In this document: piece by piece, positions 34,543-43,106 of the stretch
Layout: every line of letters begins with the position of its first letter
How positions within the stretch are numbered: the stretch's first letter is position 1
DNA from: Leucothrix pacifica
Lineage (GTDB): Bacteria > Pseudomonadota > Gammaproteobacteria > Thiotrichales > Thiotrichaceae
Length of the DNA: 64,000 bases
Direction of reading: 5' to 3'
Assembly: GCF_003172875.1 (NCBI RefSeq)
Contig: NZ_QGKM01000043.1
Span: 34,026 to 98,025 of the forward strand
The notes under the pieces: model-generated
Databases searched by the model: none
Told to the model about the DNA's origin: nothing
Seen by the model: the letters and a program-made list of their open reading frames with translations, nothing else
Position numbers and translations under genes: made by a program

Positions 34543-34793
34543 ATGAGATTAGTGTCTTTTTCACGCGAAGGTCGAGCCGTATCGGCCGTAATTACGCGGC
34601 ACATGTAAAAGAGGGCGGTGTTGAGCCACCGACATATCCTGAATTTTTCTATCGTGGCGCAACCTCTCTTATTGCTCATAACGCACCAATCATTCGCCCG
34701 AAGTGCTCAGATGGTCTACGCATTCAGGCCCGTCTTAATGGCGAAGTAATGCGGATTGGTGTGTTGAGTAATCCGGAGGTGGATGAGGTTTGA
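34543..34793 (+). pseudogene. Broken fumarylacetoacetate hydrolase-family gene
   Basis: The ATG at 34543 opens MRLVSFSREGRAVS, then the frame shifts and continues GRNYAAHVKEGGVEPPTYPE, FFYRGATSLIAHNAPIIRP, the usual FAH-family N-terminal pattern (VGRNYAxHxxE). Soon after, it jumps to GVLSNPEVDEV, which fits the GTPxGVGVxxxP...PGDxVEV region near the family C-terminus. So a frameshift and a large internal deletion have destroyed it. The family cleaves C-C bonds in beta-diketo acids. It ends at 34793, 29 bp from the end of the broken Fic gene on the other strand. Confidence 0.7.
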
Positions 34794-34821
34794 TTTGTTG
34801 GGTGTCGCCCATTTTGTATAA

Positions 34822-35196
34822 CTAACGACGCAATGTTTCTGATAAGTAGAAGCTTTCATTAGGCTGGTAGTCCTGCAAGAAGGTAATGTCATAGCCAACA
34901 GGGTGACACGCCTCTAAGGGTTGGTCGATATAGTCAAGAATGTCGCGACTGTCAGCCGACAATGGAATATAGTTGGGGTATATGTCGCGATCACTCCCAG
35001 CACCTTCAGTAAGTGGCCGGTAAGCTCTGGCGGGGCCACTTCCTTCAGCGATAATCTTATTACCGTCAATGAGTTGCCTGAGCCAGCGCTGTGCGGTGCG
35101 GCGGTTTAGGTCGGGGTAAATCTCCAGAATCTGCCCTAGCGAAATCGAGTTTTCCGCCTCTTGGATGCTTTGTAATAACTCGTTTACCGTTGTCAT
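34822..35196 (-). pseudogene. Truncated Fic-family protein gene
   Basis: About 124 codons. An N-terminal winged helix (NRRTAQRWLRQLIDGNKIIA) is followed by IPLSADSRDILDYIDQPLEA and PNESFYLSETLRR, which is the segment that leads into the Fic core in this family. A TAG stop follows LRR where relatives have Gln (CAG), and the frame goes on LYKMGDTQQIK before all similarity ends at the FAH wreck. The catalytic HPFxDGNGR motif is gone, so it cannot AMPylate. The DNA-binding part is still open and might be made. Confidence 0.7.
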
Positions 35197-35199
35197 ATC

Positions 35200-35257
35200 T
35201 GTCACTATTTATTAACTGCCGTGTCACTATTATGTCGCAATAGCAAAAATAGTGACA
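35200..35257. repeat. Three copies of TGTCACTATT at the Fic-gene promoter
   Basis: TGTCACTATT occurs at 35200-35209 and 35222-35231 in direct order (22 bp apart), and its exact complement AATAGTGACA at 35248-35257. They sit over the start of the truncated Fic gene, whose protein begins with a winged helix. This looks like an autoregulatory operator set. Confidence 0.5.
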
Positions 35258-35286
35258 TCTAAAGTGCCACACTACCATATCCGCTG

Positions 35287-35571
35287 GTGTTGACCTCAAG
35301 CCCCCCTAAGTTATATAGGTATTTACTATTATCGACACGTTCACCACGCGGTGAAGCATCTGATCCGGTGTCACGCTTTCATCTTGGCAACGGCGCACGA
35401 CTTGAAAATATTCATACGCAGGCAGATATCTCAGACAACGGCCTGGACAATGCTTGGGTTTGCATGGTGAATTATCAGTATGTGGTGCGAGATATCGAGA
35501 AAAACCACGAAGCTTATGTGAACGGTGATGAGGTAATTGCTTTATCGGCGCTGCAAGGTCTGCTGAAGTAA
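35287..35571 (+). pseudogene. C-terminal remnant of malonyl-CoA decarboxylase
   Basis: The open frame carries, from about residue 20, RSPRGEASDPVSRFHLGNGA, RLENIH, then MVNYQYVVRDIEKNHEAYVN and ends ALQGLLK. This matches the last ~75 residues of bacterial malonyl-CoA decarboxylases (DPVARFHLGNGARLE ... MVNYLYDLxxIExNHEAY). The other ~350 residues of the enzyme, including the catalytic His and Ser region, are missing. The frame has no proper start. It is 34 bp before matB, the usual gene order, so a deletion has removed most of matA. Confidence 0.75.
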
Positions 35572-35605
35572 GTCGGCAGTCCCATTCTATTTAAGGAAAT
35601 AGACT

Positions 35606-37189
35606 ATGTACGATCAAAATTACTTAGCCAACCATCTACGAGCCTCATCTGTTGGGCAGAGTGAGCGTCGGTTTGCCAAAAAGCCGGATGGCAGCAAAGT
35701 GTCTTATCAGGCTTTCTTTGGGGGCGCTGAGGCACTGGCAAAAGTACTGATAAGGAAAGGCGTAAAACCCAATGATCGCGTTGCGGTGCAGGTTGATAAG
35801 TCGGTTGAAGTGTTGCAGTTATACGTGGCGACGGTATTAGCCGGTGGTGTGTTTTTGCCTCTGAACACCGCTTATACCGCAGCAGAAGTCAGTTATTTTG
35901 TTGAAGATGCGTCACCAGTTGTATTTGTGTGTGGCTCAGAGACTCTAGCGGAGTTGGAACCGATTGCGAAAGACTTGGGTGTATTGGCGGTTGAGACCTT
36001 AGATGGCGATGGCTCGGGGTCGCTGACTGCGGCAGCACAAACGATGGATATTGCAGACTTTGAAGCGGTTGCTCGTGGTGAAGATGACTTGGCTGCATTC
36101 CTGTATACCTCCGGTACTACCGGACGTTCCAAAGGGGCGATGCTAACGCATAAAAACCTCTGGAGTAATGCTTCCACCTTAAAAGATTATTGGTCATTTA
36201 CTCAGAATGATGTGCTGATTCATGTCTTGCCAATTTTCCACACACACGGTTTATTCGTCGCGATTAACACCACATTAGCAGCAGGCTCATCGCTGATCTT
36301 TATGCCAGCGTTTAATGCGGACAAGATTATTGATGCACTGCCCGAGGCCACCGTGCTAATGGGTGTTCCAACCTTCTATGTGCGCCTGCTGAGTCATGAG
36401 GGCCTTTCCCGTGATAGCGTTAAAAATATGCGCTTATTTGTGTCAGGTTCCGCGCCTTTATTAGCCGAGACGCATGTCAAATGGCAGGAGCAAACCGGCA
36501 CTGCGATTCTGGAACGCTACGGCATGACCGAAACCAATATGAACACCTCCAATCCTTATGGCGGTGACCGTCGTCCCGGAACCGTGGGCTATCCATTGCC
36601 CGGTGTTGAAGTGAAAATCACTGATCCAGCCAGCGGTGAGGAGTTGCCAAACGGTGAAGTAGGCTCTATCGAAGTGCGTGGCCCGAATGTATTCAAAGGC
36701 TACTGGAATATGCCGGAGAAAACCAAGGAGGAGCTGCGCGAAAATGGCTTCTTTATTACCGGTGACCTCGGCATGATCGATGAGCGCGGTTATGTGTCGA
36801 TTATCGGTCGTTCCAAAGATTTAATTATTACCGGTGGCTACAACGTTTATCCCAAAGAAATCGAGCTGTTGATTGATGATTTGGAGGGCGTGGTTGAGTC
36901 GGCGGTGATTGGTTTGCCACATGCTGATTTTGGTGAAGCGGTGACGGCGGTTATCGTTCCCGAGTCAGATGCAACACTGACTGAGGCTGAGATAAAAGCG
37001 GCACTAGCGGCTGACATTGCCAAATTCAAGCAGCCAAAGCAGGTGTTCTTTGTCGATGAATTACCGCGAAACACAATGGGTAAAGTTCAGAAAAATGTAT
37101 TGAGAGATACCTATTCGGAAACACCCAGTGATGCCTTTGTTGATGATTTTATTGGCGGGGCAGGTCCGGTGTTACTGCCAAAAGCCTAA
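35606..37189 (+). CDS. matB: Malonyl-CoA synthetase
   Basis: A 527-residue ANL-superfamily enzyme that activates malonate (or methylmalonate) to the CoA thioester with ATP. AMP-binding loop LYTSGTTGRSKGAML, RYGMTETNMNTSNPY, VEVRGPNVFKGYWNMPEKT, FITGDLGMIDERGYVSIIGRSKDLIITGG and the catalytic Lys region NTMGKVQKN are all present. TETNMNTSNPY is characteristic of MatB rather than generic acyl-CoA ligases. AAGGA precedes the ATG. The open frame is intact although its decarboxylase partner is destroyed. Confidence 0.9.
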   Translation: MYDQNYLANHLRASSVGQSERRFAKKPDGSKVSYQAFFGGAEALAKVLIRKGVKPNDRVAVQVDKSVEVLQLYVATVLAGGVFLPLNTAYTAAEVSYFVEDASPVVFVCGSETLAELEPIAKDLGVLAVETLDGDGSGSLTAAAQTMDIADFEAVARGEDDLAAFLYTSGTTGRSKGAMLTHKNLWSNASTLKDYWSFTQNDVLIHVLPIFHTHGLFVAINTTLAAGSSLIFMPAFNADKIIDALPEATVLMGVPTFYVRLLSHEGLSRDSVKNMRLFVSGSAPLLAETHVKWQEQTGTAILERYGMTETNMNTSNPYGGDRRPGTVGYPLPGVEVKITDPASGEELPNGEVGSIEVRGPNVFKGYWNMPEKTKEELRENGFFITGDLGMIDERGYVSIIGRSKDLIITGGYNVYPKEIELLIDDLEGVVESAVIGLPHADFGEAVTAVIVPESDATLTEAEIKAALAADIAKFKQPKQVFFVDELPRNTMGKVQKNVLRDTYSETPSDAFVDDFIGGAGPVLLPKA

Positions 37190-37192
37190 ACT

Positions 37193-37224
37193 GCTTATAT
37201 CAATTGCATGCATCGAATATAAGC
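37193..37224. repeat. Inverted repeat after matB
   Basis: GCTTATAT (37193-37200) and ATATAAGC (37217-37224) are exact complements around a loop that itself contains TGCATGCA. It starts four bases after the matB stop. There is no T-run, so a terminator role is uncertain. Confidence 0.35.
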
Positions 37225-37321
37225 GAATATGCTTGCCTCGTGTCTGATACTAAGCCATGTCAGGTGTTACTGAACTGGCACATCTCAGCTGCCTAATAAG
37301 AATACATCAGAGTAAAAAACC

Positions 37322-38044
37322 ATGCTGCCCATCCTGTTAATTAAAACCGGAGATACCTATCCGGAGATCAAGTCTGTCCATGGTGATTTTGAGTCGATGA
37401 TTGCTGCGTGTGTGCCGGAGAGTGGCCCGGAAATTGTTGTTTACGATGCGCGGGAAGCGTCTGATCTTCCTGTGTTATCGGATTATATCGGGGTTATTAT
37501 TACCGGATCGCATTCAATGGTTACTGAGAAAGAACCTTGGAGCGAGCATCTGTTGCCGTTTATTCGTCAGATGTTTCAGGTGGAGATACCGGTGTTTGGC
37601 ATTTGTTATGGGCATCAGCTGATCAGCAAAGCCATGGGCGGCAGTGTTGCGTATCACAAACAAGGTATTCAGGCAGGCACCGTAGCTATTGCATTGACTG
37701 ACGAGGCACAGTATGACCCGATTTTTAGCCAACTACCTCGGACCTTTTCCGGCAATGTTGGTCATTCTCAGTCAGTCATTGAATTGCCTGAAGTTGCGAC
37801 TTTATTAGCGTCAAATCATCATGAATCTCATGAAGCGATACGCCTTGGAAAAGTGATGTGGGGTGTGCAATTTCATCCTGAATTTACGCAGTCGATTACA
37901 CGTCAATACATCGGGCTATCGCAAGCGGCTATTGGTGCGACTGATCAGAATGTCGAGACCTTGATTAGTGAGTGTGGTGAAACGCCAGAGAGTCGGAGTT
38001 TGATTGAGCGATTTGTGAATTTTGCGATTTCTCGGGCGCTTTAA
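37322..38044 (+). CDS. Class I glutamine amidotransferase (GMP-synthase-like)
   Basis: A 240-residue single-domain class I GATase. The nucleophile elbow is VFGICYGHQLISKAMGG and the catalytic His/Glu pair lies in WGVQFHPEFTQ. Stand-alone members hydrolyse glutamine or act on gamma-glutamyl compounds, for example in polyamine or glutathione breakdown. No synthetase partner lies beside it, so the real substrate is unknown. Confidence 0.85.
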   Translation: MLPILLIKTGDTYPEIKSVHGDFESMIAACVPESGPEIVVYDAREASDLPVLSDYIGVIITGSHSMVTEKEPWSEHLLPFIRQMFQVEIPVFGICYGHQLISKAMGGSVAYHKQGIQAGTVAIALTDEAQYDPIFSQLPRTFSGNVGHSQSVIELPEVATLLASNHHESHEAIRLGKVMWGVQFHPEFTQSITRQYIGLSQAAIGATDQNVETLISECGETPESRSLIERFVNFAISRAL

Positions 38045-38106
38045 TTCAATTGTCATATTGGTCCTGTAGTGTCACTTGGAATTTTTATTAACCGAAAGTG
38101 ATTGTT

Positions 38107-39675
38107 ATGGGCCTGAATAAAAAGTGTTTGTTCGTTTCTCCGCTAATCCTGTCGTCTTTGTTAGTGGGTTGTAATATTTTTGACGACGATGATGATGAAC
38201 CAAAGAAGGTGACGCCAGTATCCATCGCCTCTGTCACAACGCTGGATTTCTCATCATTCAATGCCAATGAAGCGGCATTGGAAGCTAGCGGTTTGCGTGT
38301 ATTTGGCCCTGATATGACAACAGGTGGGGACGCAACATTAGCGGCTGATCTGGAGCCAGAGTATGTGACTGTATCTGCTGATGGAAGCATGGCCTGGGTT
38401 TCTCTTCAGGAAAACAACGGCATTGCAAAAGTGGATCTGGTGAATAAAACCATCACCGATATTTATGGCTTGGGATTTAAAGATCATGGTGTTGCTGGTA
38501 ATGAGCTGGACGCCAGTGATGAAGATGATGACGCGGTGGTTCTTCGTACCTTCGCAAACCTCAAAGGTATGTACCAGCCAGATGGTATTGCCAGTTTTGA
38601 AGAAGACGGTGTGACTTATATCGTGTCTGCTAATGAGGGCGATGGTCGAGAGTATGATGGCTTTGAAGAGGAAAGTCGGGTAGAAGACCTGACACTGGAT
38701 GCTACTGCATTTCCTGATGCCGCAACCTTACAAGATGAGACGCAACTAGGACGCCTGAAAGTAACTATGAATCTGGATACTGCAACGGCCAGCAGCAATT
38801 TTAGTGAACTTCATACCTACGGTGCACGCTCATTTAGTATCTGGAATGGCGATAGTGGTGAGCTGGTTTATGACAGTGGTGCTGATTTAGCGATCCAGAC
38901 TAATAGCGCTGGTCTTTATCCTGATGGTCGTAGCGATGCAAAAGGTACTGAGCCAGAGAATGTTGCCATCGGTATGGTCGGTGAAAAACGCTTAGCTTTT
39001 ATCGGGCTTGAGCGTGCAAATGCTGTCGCTATCTATGACCTGACGGACATGGATAACATCGAATTCTTACAATTGGTGTCAGATGCCGAAGACATCGGGC
39101 CTGAAGGCATTTTATTCATTAGTGCTGCTGACAGTGCCACCGCGCGTGCTCTGCTAGTCGTGTCTAATGAAGTGAGTGGTAGTATTACTGTTTACGAAGC
39201 TAATGCGTCAGGATCGTTTAGTCAGCTAAGTCGTTTAGTGTTGGATGGCGGTGAAGGTGCTGCTGAGATCAGTGCTTATGACCGTTTGAATCAGCAATTA
39301 TTTGTCGTGAACAACGGCGAAGACTTGGATGACCCTCGTGTTGATGTGATCGACTTTAGTGAGCCCGCTACTTTGAGTGCGCCGGTTAGTAGCATAGATA
39401 TCAGTGCATACGGTGGTGGTGTTAATTCGGTGGCGGTATCCAACGGCGTATTGGCCACTGCAATCGAAGGGACTGCAAAGACTGATGATGGTGTCGTTGC
39501 AATTTTTGATGCGAAAACATTTGAGTTTCTGGATAAGGTAACAGTAGGAGCTTTACCGGATATGGTGACGTTTACACCAGATGGCAAAACCATTATTACT
39601 GCTGATGAAGGTGAGCCAAACTCAGATTACTCAGTGGACCCAATGGGTAGTGTGTCCATAGTTACTCTGAACTGA
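38107..39675 (+). CDS. Lipoprotein with choice-of-anchor I beta-propeller
   Basis: About 522 residues. A lipobox LLVGC (Cys22) is followed by an acidic run of Asp. The rest is a beta-propeller of the choice-of-anchor I / alkaline-phosphatase-like group, with repeated strands such as ADLEPEYVTVSADGSMAWVSL, GTEPENVAIGMVGEKRLAFI and GALPDMVTFTPDGKTIITAD, and EGEPN before the end. Such proteins are surface or periplasmic and some carry esterase or phosphatase activity; here none is provable. A strong terminator follows. The ATG at 38107 is preferred over GTG 38098. Confidence 0.72.
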   Translation: MGLNKKCLFVSPLILSSLLVGCNIFDDDDDEPKKVTPVSIASVTTLDFSSFNANEAALEASGLRVFGPDMTTGGDATLAADLEPEYVTVSADGSMAWVSLQENNGIAKVDLVNKTITDIYGLGFKDHGVAGNELDASDEDDDAVVLRTFANLKGMYQPDGIASFEEDGVTYIVSANEGDGREYDGFEEESRVEDLTLDATAFPDAATLQDETQLGRLKVTMNLDTATASSNFSELHTYGARSFSIWNGDSGELVYDSGADLAIQTNSAGLYPDGRSDAKGTEPENVAIGMVGEKRLAFIGLERANAVAIYDLTDMDNIEFLQLVSDAEDIGPEGILFISAADSATARALLVVSNEVSGSITVYEANASGSFSQLSRLVLDGGEGAAEISAYDRLNQQLFVVNNGEDLDDPRVDVIDFSEPATLSAPVSSIDISAYGGGVNSVAVSNGVLATAIEGTAKTDDGVVAIFDAKTFEFLDKVTVGALPDMVTFTPDGKTIITADEGEPNSDYSVDPMGSVSIVTLN

Positions 39676-39697
39676 TTGGTCAACACTTTCTGAATAA

Positions 39698-39737
39698 CCA
39701 TCTGCCACACGATTGCTGATGTGGCAGATGGTTTTTT
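39698..39737 (+). terminator. Rho-independent terminator
   Basis: CCATCTGCCAC (39698-39708) pairs exactly with GTGGCAGATGG (39721-39731) and is followed by six T. It closes the lipoprotein gene and lies just before the end of the convergent ankyrin gene. Confidence 0.88.
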
Positions 39738-39750
39738 AGGTATTGGTTAC

Positions 39751-40581
39751 TTAGTGATTACACCTAGTCGCCAATGTCGAAGGCTGCGTCATCAACTGTT
39801 CAATACGCGCAACAATCTCATTTCTGCCATTAATACCTGCCGGAATCTCCAGCGCATAATCCAAAGCAGATTTACCCTCACAGCCGTTTTTATCATCACG
39901 TTTATGCACTGATGCGCCGTTGTCTAATAGCCAATTCGCGATAACCACATTGCGCATTTCCAGTGCTTTTTTCAATGCAGTTTCATTCTCTAAAACACTA
40001 AAATCAATACTAGCGCCGTGTCTTAGTAATACTTTGGCTGACTCCAGATCATTATTCATGATCGCCCGAAATAGTGGCACACGGGTGGGGTCTACCCCTT
40101 CGTACAAGCTGGCATCTAAATCTGCTTTCTTGGGCTGGATTCGGTTAAGAATATGATTCAGCACAACACTATCCTTGCGGTTGCTGGCACAAAACAGTGG
40201 GGTAACGATTGAAAAATGTGGCATCGCATCGAAAGAGGCGCCTAGTCTCAGCAGATCATCAGTCACACGAATAATGTTTTGTCGGTCAGCAGCTTTGAAT
40301 GGCACGCTGCCTTCCTGCATACCGGGGCCACACATGAGCTTAGTGAGTAGCTGACTGTAAAAAGGTTTACCTTCATTACGATTGGCACTTAGCCACTGGG
40401 TGATTTTAGAATAATTACTTTTTTGAGCGGCCTCAGCAAAGCTATAACCGGCACACTCCTGAAACTTGTGCTTATCTACATTGATGAATTTGTTACATTC
40501 ATGGAACTCAACGGCGGATGCCGGAGGACTGAAAAGTGTCATTGCTGCCACCACAATGGCACCGATTTTTATCGAACGCAT
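39751..40581 (-). CDS. Exported ankyrin-repeat protein
   Basis: A 276-residue protein with a signal peptide (GAIVVAAMTLFSPPASA, cut near residue 23). The second half holds ankyrin repeats: TRVPLFRAIMNNDLESAKVLLRHGASIDFS (residues about 165-195) and ETALKKALEMRNVVIANWLLDNGASVHKRD, plus weaker ones before. Cysteines CNKF, QECAG and GNKNGCEGKS-type sites fit a periplasmic location. Role unknown; probably protein-protein binding in the envelope. Confidence 0.8.
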   Translation of the reverse strand: MRSIKIGAIVVAAMTLFSPPASAVEFHECNKFINVDKHKFQECAGYSFAEAAQKSNYSKITQWLSANRNEGKPFYSQLLTKLMCGPGMQEGSVPFKAADRQNIIRVTDDLLRLGASFDAMPHFSIVTPLFCASNRKDSVVLNHILNRIQPKKADLDASLYEGVDPTRVPLFRAIMNNDLESAKVLLRHGASIDFSVLENETALKKALEMRNVVIANWLLDNGASVHKRDDKNGCEGKSALDYALEIPAGINGRNEIVARIEQLMTQPSTLATRCNH

Positions 40582-40714
40582 ACCTGACTTGCCCCTTTTT
40601 TTTATGATCTGAGCGTTTGAGTATAAATTATTATTAAAGTTCTGTTATTTCGTCGGTTGTTGATGATGTCTGCTAACATCCGCGCTGATTCTCTCTTTCA
40701 CTTCGGTATTCAGC

Positions 40715-41908
40715 ATGCAGCGTTCGACCCATTGGTCTCAGATTATCGTTCTATACCTTGCCGGTGCGCTAGCCGCTTTCCAATACGCAAAAATGCCATG
40801 GATGCTAAAAGACCTGTTGAGTGTTAATAATTTCAGCGACTTACAGCAAGCAATCTTGCTATCTACCATTGGTATTATGGGTGCAGTCTTTGGCGCATTC
40901 GCGGGTGCGCTGTGTCAACGAATTGGTTTAAGAAAGTCCCTGATCGCTGGTTTAATCATCGCTATTATCGGCACCTTGTTGCCATTGCTTAGCAATGACT
41001 ACGTACCGTTGCTACTCGCTCGCGTGGTTGAAAGCACCGCACACATGGCGATTGTCGTCACTGCACCCACATTAATGTTAATGCTCAGTGCACCAAAGGA
41101 CAGGCCGCGAATTATGGCGTTCTGGAGCTGCTATTTCACGCTGACGTTTATGAGCGTTGCAGCCATAGCACCGACTCTAACCACAGTAGCGGGCTGGCAA
41201 GGGTTCTCATTACTCCATGCTTTGCTTCTGATGATGGCGTTAGCGGGTGTGGTGCGTTTGATCTCAGAACAACAAATACAGCTTAGCCAAAGTAATACCG
41301 CACCATCTGCCCCTAATGCTCTGCTGTGGGCTCAATGGCGGTTACTGAGTCACCGGAAACTATTGATAATCCCACTGACATTTATCGGTTACACCTTACT
41401 GTTTGTCTCTTTGGTGAGCTTGCTGCCGCCGATGTTATCCGCAGTGACTGAGACCCAATATCGTTTGGGCTTCTGGCTTCCTGGTTGTGCCCTGGTGGGC
41501 ACGGTAATTTCATTGATAACACTCAAACGTGGTATCAAACCATGGAAGCTGGTGCGGGTAGCCGTTGTTGTGATTGTGCTGGCTGCCGTGGCTTTATTGT
41601 TGATGCGTAATGATGCAACGGCTCGCATTGTGATTACCATGATGATCTTCCTAATGTTGGGCTTATTACCGGCAGGTATTATCGGTTCCTTGCCCGATGT
41701 GCTTGAGGCTAATGATCCTGATATGCCACTGGTTAATGGTGGCTTGGTGCAGTTTGGAAATCTGGGGAATTTTATCGGGCCACCGGTGCTGACCTTGTTG
41801 ATTGGTGGGCTTGGCTGGGTTGGGGTGAGTGTTTATTTGTTGCTAGGGGCTGGGATTGTGGCGGGGTGTTTGGTGTTGCTTAGTCGCTTGGTTCAGGCGC
41901 GGGTTTAG
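40715..41908 (+). CDS. MFS transporter (CynX/NimT-like)
   Basis: A 397-residue polytopic protein with twelve hydrophobic segments. FGAFAGALCQRIGLRKSLIAG is the loop 2-3 motif of the major facilitator superfamily (GxxxDRxGRR-like). The second half ends with GNFIGPPVLTLLIGGLGWVGV. It resembles cyanate/nitroimidazole-type MFS exporters. Substrate unknown; no linked genes. Confidence 0.82.
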   Translation: MQRSTHWSQIIVLYLAGALAAFQYAKMPWMLKDLLSVNNFSDLQQAILLSTIGIMGAVFGAFAGALCQRIGLRKSLIAGLIIAIIGTLLPLLSNDYVPLLLARVVESTAHMAIVVTAPTLMLMLSAPKDRPRIMAFWSCYFTLTFMSVAAIAPTLTTVAGWQGFSLLHALLLMMALAGVVRLISEQQIQLSQSNTAPSAPNALLWAQWRLLSHRKLLIIPLTFIGYTLLFVSLVSLLPPMLSAVTETQYRLGFWLPGCALVGTVISLITLKRGIKPWKLVRVAVVVIVLAAVALLLMRNDATARIVITMMIFLMLGLLPAGIIGSLPDVLEANDPDMPLVNGGLVQFGNLGNFIGPPVLTLLIGGLGWVGVSVYLLLGAGIVAGCLVLLSRLVQARV

Positions 41909-41990
41909 TCACTACGCAAAGCTCATATTGTAAAACTGACTATGACAATATTGCTCGTCAGCTTGATGTTGTGGTTGTTCGCTTGAGGCA

Positions 41991-42116
41991 CTATTCGCTT
42001 ACTGGTTTAACCGCATCCTTAACCTTGTATTGCGAAACGACTTGCGACAGCAACTCAGGCCCGCTGAGAGTTGAGTAGGAAGCAGCGATATACAAACGAG
42101 CAGGATTGGATTTCAT
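41991..42116 (-). pseudogene. Possible N-terminal relic of an aminoglycoside-phosphotransferase-like gene
   Basis: A 41-codon frame reads MKSNPARLYIAASYSTLSGP, then ELLSQVVSQYKVKDAVKP, and stops. The YSTLSxxxLxxxVxxxY pattern is the N-terminus of many APH-family kinases, but the kinase core is missing. There is no good ribosome site. This is a weak call in an otherwise empty 290-bp gap. Confidence 0.3.
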
Positions 42117-42202
42117 GACTTGAATATATCAAACATCCAACGCACCGTGACACAATAACTTTGCTAAGCTAAACACTCAGAAAATGAGTTGGCTAGTTAA
42201 CG

Positions 42203-43036
42203 ATGTCCAGAAAAGTACTATTAATAATAATCTTAACGATCGGTGCGCTGTTGGCTGGCTGGGCATTTTACATAGAGCCTGCCAGTCTTAAAAATAACCA
42301 CGAACGTGTTGAGGTGTCATCGTGGCCACGTGCCTGCAATGGTCGCGTAATTGCCGTGCTAGCGGATCTCCATGTTGGATCACCGTTTAAAGGCTTGGAT
42401 AGCCTGCGGGTATTGGTTGAGAAAACGAATGCCGTCAAACCTGATTTGATTCTGCTGCCTGGTGATTTTGTGATTCAGGGAGTGGTGGGTGGTTACTTTG
42501 TATCGCCCGAGGATGCGGCAAAAGTGCTGGCTGACTTGCGCGCTCCGATGGGTGTGTTTGCGGTATTGGGTAACCATGATTGGTGGCTTGATGCGAAGCG
42601 CGTCAAGCAAGCGTTGAGTCAAAATAATATTACGGTACTGGAAGATAAATCACAGAAAATTAGTGCTGATGGCTGTGATTTGCGACTGGTCGGGATCAGT
42701 GATTTTTGGGAAGGACCGCATGATATTGAGCAGGCGATGTCTGAAGTTGGAGTAGGTGAAAGCGTAGTCGCGTTTACGCACAATCCGGATATTTTTCCTG
42801 AATTGCCAGAGGGAATAAATTTAACTGTCGCAGGGCATACACATGGCGGGCAGGTTTATATTCCGGGAGTAGGGCGACCAATCGTGCCGTCAAAATATGG
42901 TGAGCGTTATGCGATTGGTCATATTGTTGAGGACGGTAAGCATCTGTATGTCAGCTCTGGCGTGGGCACGAGTATTTTGCCGGTGAGGTTTTTGGTGCCG
43001 CCGGAGGTGACGGTGCTGGAGGTTTGGGGTGAGTGA
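42203..43036 (+). CDS. Membrane-anchored metallophosphoesterase
   Basis: A 277-residue calcineurin-like phosphoesterase. An N-terminal membrane helix (LLIIILTIGALLAGWAFYI) is followed by the metal-binding motifs VLADLHVGSP, LLPGDFV, VLGNHDWW, AFTHNPD and VAGHTHGGQVYIPG. This is the YaeI/YkuE-like set, often acting on UDP-diacylglucosamine-type lipids or nucleotides; the substrate is not known here. A single gene. Confidence 0.87.
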   Translation: MSRKVLLIIILTIGALLAGWAFYIEPASLKNNHERVEVSSWPRACNGRVIAVLADLHVGSPFKGLDSLRVLVEKTNAVKPDLILLPGDFVIQGVVGGYFVSPEDAAKVLADLRAPMGVFAVLGNHDWWLDAKRVKQALSQNNITVLEDKSQKISADGCDLRLVGISDFWEGPHDIEQAMSEVGVGESVVAFTHNPDIFPELPEGINLTVAGHTHGGQVYIPGVGRPIVPSKYGERYAIGHIVEDGKHLYVSSGVGTSILPVRFLVPPEVTVLEVWGE

Positions 43037-43106
43037 TTACTCCAATACCAGACGATAAAAGCTTCTCTCATAACTCACCACACAATCAGTTTCTTTTGCA
43101 TAAGCG

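Noticed and set aside
35287..35571. A small intact hypothetical protein
   Set aside because: From residue 20 on it is the tail of malonyl-CoA decarboxylase, with no proper start or ribosome site; called a remnant instead.
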